Positions 5,781 through 9,441 of a stretch of DNA of 9,441 bases are shown in pieces. The notes beneath the pieces are model-generated. The model was not told where the DNA came from, made no database searches, and saw only the letters and a list, made by a program, of their open reading frames with translations. Numbering within the stretch: position 1 is the stretch's first letter; every line of letters starts with the position of its first letter. The stretch is from NCBI GenBank assembly GCA_003694975.1, contig RFJH01000312.1, forward strand, positions 1 through 9,441, in the 5' to 3' direction. This stretch comes from Anaerolineae bacterium. Lineage in GTDB: Bacteria > Chloroflexota > Anaerolineae > Anaerolineales > Villigracilaceae. Both the position numbers and the translations under genes were made by a program.

Positions 5781-6254
5781 CTAAGCAGCCGCTTCGCCCG
5801 CCTCCGGGAGTTTGTATCCCAGGGCGCGCAGGCGCTTCTTCAAGTCAATCAGCGACTTGCGGCCAAACCCCTCGATAGCGAGCAAGGCATCCTCGCCTTC
5901 GGCGAGTCTTTCCAACGCCTGTCCAACCTCCGTGATGCCGGCTTTGGCCAGCGCATCCACAGCGCGAGAACTCAATTCCAGTTCCGCAATCGGGCGCTTG
6001 GGCGAGACGCGCGCCGCCTCGCGTGCCTTCTTTTCCTCCAGGTATTGCTGACGCGCCTGCAACTTCTTGTAGAAGCGATCCACCTGGCCTTCGATGTCCA
6101 CGATACGTTGCATATCACCGGTAAAGAAAGGGTGACACTTGGAACAAATCTCTGTGTGGATCACCTCTTGCGTGGACCCCGTCGTCCACGTATTGCCGCA
6201 GGCGCAAATCACCTTTGCGTTTGGGTAGTACTTGGGATGAATACCGGTCTTCAT
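5781..6254 (-). CDS. rpmE: 50S ribosomal protein L31 fused to an RNA polymerase alpha-CTD-like domain
   Basis: The first 70 or so residues are a zinc-type L31 of the large ribosomal subunit: MKTGIHPKYYPN, with cysteine pairs C17/C19 (CAC) and C37/C40 (CSKC), then HPFFTG (41-46). A typical L31 ends near residue 66-75, but this protein has 157. A charged, probably helical linker (about 50-87) leads to residues 88-149, which align closely with the E. coli RpoA C-terminal domain. PIAELELSSRAVDALAKAG matches the PVDDLELTVRSANCLKAE segment, and GFGRKSLIDLKKRL matches NLGKKSLTEIKDVL. R97, G131, K133 and S134 correspond to the DNA-contact residues R265, G296, K298 and S299, while N268 and E302 become D100 and D137. 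The ATG at 6254 follows the rpmA stop by one base and has GGAG upstream; an in-frame extension to 6362 overlaps rpmA and is not real. The role of the added domain is unknown; it may bind nucleic acid. Confidence 0.93.
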   Translation of the reverse strand: MKTGIHPKYYPNAKVICACGNTWTTGSTQEVIHTEICSKCHPFFTGDMQRIVDIEGQVDRFYKKLQARQQYLEEKKAREAARVSPKRPIAELELSSRAVDALAKAGITEVGQALERLAEGEDALLAIEGFGRKSLIDLKKRLRALGYKLPEAGEAAA

Positions 6255-6255
6255 G

Positions 6256-6513
6256 TCATTGCTCCAAAGGGATGACGTTGACGCGTTTGCGCCCGCGCAC
6301 AACATCAAACTTGACCACACCGTCCGCCATGGCGAACAACGTGTGATCGCGCCCCACGCCAACGTTCAGCCCGGGTTTGATGCGCGTGCCACGCTGACGA
6401 ACCAGGATGTACCCGGAGCGCACCACCTGCCCGCCATAGCGCTTCACGCCCAGGCGTTTCGAGCGACTATCACGACCATTGCGGCTTGCACCGCCACCTT
6501 TTTTGTGTGCCAT
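6256..6513 (-). CDS. rpmA: 50S ribosomal protein L27
   Basis: An 85-residue L27 of normal length. It starts MAHKKGGGASRNGRDS, the conserved flexible N-terminus that reaches toward the peptidyl-transferase centre, and continues with KRLGVKRYGGQ, GYILVRQRGTR and the GVGRDHTLFAMADG segment typical of the family. It lacks the cleaved N-terminal extension found in many Firmicutes. The Shine-Dalgarno GAGGT (6518-6522) supports the start. It sits 15 bases after rplU, the usual L21-L27 pairing, and one base before rpmE, implying coupled translation. Confidence 0.97.
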   Translation of the reverse strand: MAHKKGGGASRNGRDSRSKRLGVKRYGGQVVRSGYILVRQRGTRIKPGLNVGVGRDHTLFAMADGVVKFDVVRGRKRVNVIPLEQ

Positions 6514-6528
6514 CGTTACCTCACAACC

Positions 6529-7062
6529 TCACGACTTTTTGGTCGTCTTGCTACTACTACTTTTCGACGAAGATTTTCCCGCAGACTTCTTCGCGGAAGA
6601 AGCCGTGGCTTTCGTGGACTTCGCCGTGGACTTTTTGGCAGTTTTCTTCGCTTCGGCGGACTTGGCCGACGCCTTCCCCTTCGCTTCAGCCTTTTTCGCC
6701 GCGCGCGCAGCCGAGGCCTTGCCCGTCGAGGATTTGGCTTTTTTCGCCGCCCTGGTAATTGCCTCTACCCGAAGGCGAGTGTACTGCTGGCGATGGCCGG
6801 TCTTCACGCGATAGCGCTCACGAGGGCGGTATTTGAAGACGATAATCTTCGGGCCTTTAAAATGCTCCACCACCGTGGCGCTGACCTTCGCGCCGGAGAC
6901 CGTCGGCGTGCCGACGGTCACATCATCGCCGTCCACCAGGAGCAGGACGTTCTCCAGGTCAATTTTCTTTCCGGCTTCCACCGGCAGGCGGTCCACTTCC
7001 AGAAGACCGCCCTCGACGGCCTTATATTGTTTGCCGCCGCTTTCTACAATAGCATATTTCAT
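6529..7062 (-). CDS. rplU: 50S ribosomal protein L21 with histone H1-like basic tail
   Basis: Residues 1-104 are a complete L21, which binds 23S rRNA in the large subunit: MKYAIVESGGKQYKAVEGG, VDRLPVEAG, KVSATVVEHFKGPKIIVFKYR and RVKTGHRQQYTRLRVEAI. After this core comes a 73-residue tail (105-177) made only of A, K, S, T, G, R and E. It has about 22 lysines and just two acidic residues, rich in AKK, SAKK and KSS units. It is surely disordered and strongly positive, like histone H1 C-termini or bacterial Hc1/PAKKA proteins. The start is the ATG with GGAG a few bases upstream, at the first strand of the family. An in-frame extension to 7185 covers the 5' leader and is not real. First gene of the L21-L27-L31 operon. 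Confidence 0.94.
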   Translation of the reverse strand: MKYAIVESGGKQYKAVEGGLLEVDRLPVEAGKKIDLENVLLLVDGDDVTVGTPTVSGAKVSATVVEHFKGPKIIVFKYRPRERYRVKTGHRQQYTRLRVEAITRAAKKAKSSTGKASAARAAKKAEAKGKASAKSAEAKKTAKKSTAKSTKATASSAKKSAGKSSSKSSSSKTTKKS

Positions 7063-7182
7063 CGTTCGCTCCAAGTCTTCGCTTCGCCGCGCACCGTGCG
7101 AGGGCAATTGCCCCACCGCCCGGCCGCGGGGAAGCCTGGAATACACACAGCCGCCCCAGCCTGCATCGCCGGGGCAGAAGCG
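7063..7182 (-). promoter_or_regulatory. Structured 5' leader of the rplU-rpmA-rpmE mRNA
   Basis: About 120 bases separate the predicted transcription start from the rplU ATG. A hairpin at 7175-7153 begins within about 7 bases of the start: GCCCCGGC pairs with GCTGGGGC over eight positions including one G-U pair, with a 7-base loop. Further down, CCCCGC and GTGGGG can pair, and GGGCAATTGCCC (7102-7113) is a perfect 12-base palindrome. Many ribosomal protein operons are autoregulated through such leaders, so feedback by L21, L27 or L31 is a reasonable inference. No known leader class could be matched by eye. Confidence 0.45.
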
Positions 7183-7188
7183 CACGGT

Positions 7189-7217
7189 ATTATACCGCCG
7201 TGCGGCGGAAGTGTCAA
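7189..7217 (-). promoter_or_regulatory. Full-consensus sigma-70-type promoter of rplU-rpmA-rpmE
   Basis: On the minus strand TTGACA (7217-7212) and TATAAT (7194-7189) are both exact consensus hexamers, separated by exactly 17 bases. Transcription should start near 7182. The spacer contains a perfect dyad CCGCCG-ca-CGGCGG (7195-7208), and the -10 lies in a second one, CGGTAT-n-ATACCG. Such strength fits a ribosomal protein operon, while the symmetrical elements suggest a possible operator. Confidence 0.93.
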
Positions 7218-7319
7218 ACGAAAATCGGCCATCACCGCCTATGTCCTACCAGAAACATAACCAAAACCGAACGAAGGGAGCGCAATACAAACGAGATGCC
7301 ACCTCTCCTACACCAATTT

Positions 7320-7328
7320 TGATACAAT
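7320..7328 (+). promoter_or_regulatory. Extended -10 promoter, likely leaderless start
   Basis: TG-a-TACAAT matches the extended -10 pattern TGnTATAAT with one mismatch in the hexamer. The hexamer ends 6 bases before the ATG at 7335, so transcription would begin on the start codon. No Shine-Dalgarno is present, which agrees with leaderless translation. No -35 is recognisable, as is usual for extended -10 promoters. Confidence 0.55.
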
Positions 7329-7334
7329 GACTCC

Positions 7335-7508
7335 ATGAGAAACCACGTGCTCATCTCCGTCCTTCTGCTCACCACCCTGGCCTGCCGCCCAACGCTGACC
7401 ATCGGTTGGGGGGAAGTCCTCATGCTGGGGATCATCATCGCTGTGCTGCTGGGGCCGTTCATCCTGCGCGTGATCCGCTTTTGGGATGAGTTTCGGCGGC
7501 GAAAATGA
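7335..7508 (+). CDS. 57-residue small membrane protein, unknown function
   Basis: A short plus-strand gene below usual ORF length limits. The product begins MRNHVLISVLLLTTLACRP, a hydrophobic stretch with a single cysteine (C17) that weakly resembles a lipoprotein signal; the residue three before the cysteine is Thr rather than Leu, so this is uncertain. It continues with a second hydrophobic segment, VLMLGIIIAVLLGPFILRVI (29-48), and ends in a charged tail, RFWDEFRRRK. The middle part (GWGEVLMLGIIIAVLLGP) faintly recalls the start of TatA-type proteins, but the amphipathic helix of TatA is missing. Support for being real: an extended -10 placed at the ATG, an otherwise empty slot between divergent and convergent genes, and a sensible membrane topology. 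It ends 9 bases before the stop of the converging DUF5666-like gene. I do not recognise a family. Confidence 0.6.
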   Translation: MRNHVLISVLLLTTLACRPTLTIGWGEVLMLGIIIAVLLGPFILRVIRFWDEFRRRK

Positions 7509-7517
7509 GCGGCGACT

Positions 7518-7991
7518 TTACGGCGGCGGCTGAGACGAGGGTGGCGGCAGTTTAACCACCACTTCGGCTTGCAACTGCCCCCCATCCCCCTGCATAAAGC
7601 GCCCGAAGACGGCAACCACATCCCCCGGCTTCAGGTCGGAGAGCGTGATCGCCTGACGACGTTCGTCCTGGAAGCGCGTCGACTCGGTAAGCAAGACGGT
7701 GCGCGGCCCTTCCGGAGTCCCCAGTTCGAGGGCGCTCTCCGTGATGCGACGGATGCGCCCGACGACGTCGGGGCGACCCGGTGGCAGACCGCCCACCCCA
7801 CCGCCGGGGCGTCCACCCGTCGGCGGGGCTCCCCTACCGGCGGGCGGGCCGGCCTGATAGTTCAAGCCTTCGCGCGTCCAGCCGTGCTCGCCGACATAGA
7901 CTCCCAGCGAGAACGCCGCCGCAAGCAACATGCCCAACAACACCACGCCACCCAGGGCGACGAGGGTCACTTTCCAGCGATTTGTAGCCAT
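7518..7991 (-). CDS. Membrane-anchored DUF5666-like protein
   Basis: A 157-residue protein with a short N-terminal basic stretch and one membrane anchor (about 8-33, VTLVALGGVVLLGMLLAAAF), so most of it is expected outside the membrane. A Gly/Pro/Arg-rich low-complexity linker (about 48-74) leads to a small beta domain (75-148). That domain is VVGRIRRITESALELGT, then VLLTESTRFQDE, LSDLKPGDVVAVFGRF and QLQAEVVVKL. This is the repeat pattern of DUF5666, an OB-like fold of unknown function found in envelope proteins. A proline-rich end closes it (PPPSSQPPP). The start overlaps the upstream membrane-protein gene by 25 bases. I chose this ATG because it gives the positive-inside anchor, and later Met codons would cut into it. 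Probably co-translated with its neighbour. Confidence 0.8.
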   Translation of the reverse strand: MATNRWKVTLVALGGVVLLGMLLAAAFSLGVYVGEHGWTREGLNYQAGPPAGRGAPPTGGRPGGGVGGLPPGRPDVVGRIRRITESALELGTPEGPRTVLLTESTRFQDERRQAITLSDLKPGDVVAVFGRFMQGDGGQLQAEVVVKLPPPSSQPPP

Positions 7992-9441
7992 CGTTCCATC
8001 GTCCCTATCTCATTCACGATCTCGATTTGTGCCACCTCCACGCTCACGCCGCGCTCGCCGCGCAGACTCACAGCCTGAAGGCTCAGAGTCTGCGTGCCCG
8101 GCTCCAGCGTGGAGGGGATGACCAGGTAGTACCGCTCCCTCACCACGTCCCCCGGTGCGAGGCCGACCTCGCGAACGTACCGCTCCAGCAGCCCCAACCC
8201 GACCTCGTGCTGCTCCAACGCCCGATCCCCCAGGCTGACCTCGACGCGCAGCGGGGCGACGCGCTCCACACGCCAGTAGAAGGTGACCTGCACCACCGCG
8301 CCGCTCTCGACGGTCCGCGGCGAGATGTCCGCGCCGATCAGACGCATCGAACCGAAGTCCGCATCGAGGGGGATTTCAGGGTGCGGATCGCTCACGACGA
8401 GGGAAGGGGGTTCCTCGCTCAGATGGAAGAGGACCAGTGAGCCGCGACGCCCGAAGGAAGCCTCCGGCTGCTCCCCAAGCAGGACGGGTACCTGCCACAC
8501 GTCCGGGCTGAGCAGGTCGGGAGGGAGGGCGCCCGGCCCGCGCTGACCGCCCAGAGCGCGCATCGTGGCGTAGACCTCGCGCCCGGCCAGGTCTTGCGGC
8601 GAGGGGTTCGGGCCGGGGAGAGCCGGCAAGAGCACGTCGGCGCGTGTGCCGTAAATCAACTGCCAGTAGAACGCATCGTAGCCGAAGACGCCGCTGGGGG
8701 TGAGGAGCGCGGCGTCCTGAGGCAGGAGGGTCCAGAGGTTGGCATAGAAGTCGTTCACGGCCACGTCCTGGGAGAAGTCGTTGCGCGGCCAGTTGACCGA
8801 AAGCGGGACCAGGCTCAGGGTCAGGAGAAGAAGCGGAAATGCTCCGGCGGTGAGAGCGCGCGGGAGGGAGAATCCGCTTCGGGAGACGAGGATGCGTCCG
8901 ATCAGGCGGAGTCCGAAAAGAAGTTCACTCCACCCGAAGGCCATGAAGATGGCCCACAGGAAGTGCGCCGGGATGAAGAAGACTTCCAGGTCGAAGGCGC
9001 GATATTGAATGAAGAACCACACGTGGACGAGGTACATGCCCACCAGAAGGTAGAAATGGCGCGGGCGGCGGAAGAGAAGGGCGAAGAGGCCGAGAATGCC
9101 CAGGGCGATGCCGAGGAAACCGAATTGCTGTCGTAGCAGGTAGAGGTAGATGACGATGCGGTCGGGCAGGGCGGTCAGGGGGAAGGCGAACTTGAATTGC
9201 GGGAACGCGCCCAGCGTGTAGCGGTAGAGGCCCTCGAGCGTGGTGGGAGCATTGTTCAACATGATGCGGTCGTTGAGCGTACCGGCGCGCAGCGGTAACC
9301 AGGCAAACTGTGCCGCGCCGATGGCAAACCCCAGCGCGCCGACCAGGCCGAGGACGAGCAAGGACTTGAGGAGGGTGGGGAGTTTGCTCTCTCTCCTCTC
9401 CGCTGCATGGACGGCAGTCCATTCGACGACGGTGAGGAGGG
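7967..9441 (-). CDS. Multi-pass membrane protein, DUF2723/TMEM260-like (partial, runs off right edge)
   Basis: About 490 C-terminal residues are visible; the N-terminus lies beyond the window, since the frame stays open through 9441. A TTG at 9361 is inside the protein, not the start. Counting from the edge, hydrophobic segments lie near residues 28-50, 106-123, 128-145, 152-177 and 196-215. The loop after the first contains FAWLPLRAGTLND and NNAPTTLEGLYRYTL, like the PLR...W/N..P.T..G pattern of DUF2723 proteins. The eukaryotic relative TMEM260 is a protein O-mannosyltransferase. A soluble part follows (NDFYANLWTLLPQDAALLTP, RADVLLPALPG), and the last 130 residues look like a beta-sandwich (VVQVTFYWRVERVAPLRVEV, GTQTLSLQAVSL). 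The presumed catalytic N-terminal loop is not visible, so transferase activity is unproven. It overlaps the DUF5666-like gene by 25 bases. Confidence 0.7.
   Translation of the reverse strand, partial: LLTVVEWTAVHAAERRESKLPTLLKSLLVLGLVGALGFAIGAAQFAWLPLRAGTLNDRIMLNNAPTTLEGLYRYTLGAFPQFKFAFPLTALPDRIVIYLYLLRQQFGFLGIALGILGLFALLFRRPRHFYLLVGMYLVHVWFFIQYRAFDLEVFFIPAHFLWAIFMAFGWSELLFGLRLIGRILVSRSGFSLPRALTAGAFPLLLLTLSLVPLSVNWPRNDFSQDVAVNDFYANLWTLLPQDAALLTPSGVFGYDAFYWQLIYGTRADVLLPALPGPNPSPQDLAGREVYATMRALGGQRGPGALPPDLLSPDVWQVPVLLGEQPEASFGRRGSLVLFHLSEEPPSLVVSDPHPEIPLDADFGSMRLIGADISPRTVESGAVVQVTFYWRVERVAPLRVEVSLGDRALEQHEVGLGLLERYVREVGLAPGDVVRERYYLVIPSTLEPGTQTLSLQAVSLRGERGVSVEVAQIEIVNEIGTMERWLQIAGK

Noticed and set aside
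6255..6362. Upstream in-frame extension of L31
   Set aside because: It overlaps rpmA and encodes no family-like sequence; L31 proteins begin at MKTGIHP.
7063..7185. Upstream in-frame extension of L21
   Set aside because: It starts at about the predicted transcription start and covers the structured leader; L21 proteins begin at MKYAIVE or similar.
6253..7260. 335-codon plus-strand open frame over rpmA and rplU
   Set aside because: Its Arg/Phe-rich stretch is only the complement of the Lys/Ala/Ser tail of L21; it would also run through the rplU promoter.
7335..7508. 57-residue protein as TatA
   Set aside because: It has a faintly similar hydrophobic start but lacks the amphipathic helix and length of TatA, so it is left as unknown.
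8594..9136. 180-codon plus-strand open frame rich in Glu and Gly
   Set aside because: Complement of membrane-segment codons in the DUF2723-like gene; its acidic bias is an artefact of the opposite strand.
9359..9361. TTG as start of the membrane protein
   Set aside because: The frame stays open to the window edge with protein-like sequence leading into the first membrane segment, so the gene is simply cut by the window.
1..9441. CRISPR arrays, tRNA or rRNA genes, insertion-sequence transposases, phage attachment sites
   Set aside because: Read through on both strands; no regularly spaced repeats, cloverleaf patterns or transposase-like proteins were seen.

Overview
The window reads as a GC-rich bacterial chromosome, most likely Chloroflexota (Anaerolineae-like). 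I infer this from the gene styles: a PPDK of the bacterial type, a CCA-adding enzyme with a DUF5678-like front domain, a TMEM260/DUF2723-like membrane protein with a DUF5666-like neighbour, and ribosomal proteins with long tails. No database search was possible, so the phylum is an inference. Nearly all genes lie on the minus strand; only two short genes, an orphan receiver protein and a 57-residue membrane peptide, lie on the plus strand.

Layout. At the left edge is the N-terminus of pyruvate phosphate dikinase (1-460, minus). Then comes about 600 bases of non-coding DNA with a dispersed inverted-repeat element, a solo half copy of it and a short palindrome. The single-domain response regulator (1067-1474, plus) follows and meets a five-gene minus-strand cluster tail to tail. 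Read in transcription order, that cluster is thymidine kinase, hypoxanthine phosphoribosyltransferase, CCA tRNA nucleotidyltransferase, a DEDDy-type exonuclease and an alpha/beta hydrolase (5639 down to 1483), with junctions of 15 bases or less. A hairpin terminator (5711-5748) separates it from the next minus-strand operon, rplU-rpmA-rpmE (7062 down to 5781). That operon has a full-consensus promoter (TTGACA, 17 bases, TATAAT) and a leader of about 120 bases. The 57-residue plus-strand gene (7335-7508) follows, and then a membrane-anchored DUF5666-like protein overlapping the end of a multi-pass membrane protein that runs off the right edge.

How the genes work together. The five-gene cluster combines nucleotide salvage (tdk, hpt) with tRNA 3'-end formation (cca) and a 3'-5' exonuclease, which suggests nucleic-acid and nucleotide housekeeping. 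The ribosomal operon is the most striking part. L31 carries a C-terminal domain that looks like the C-terminal domain of the RNA polymerase alpha subunit, with most DNA-contact positions retained. L21 carries a 73-residue Lys/Ala/Ser tail like histone H1. Both plus-strand genes have a -10-like hexamer ending 6 bases before the ATG and no well-placed Shine-Dalgarno, so both may be translated from leaderless mRNAs.
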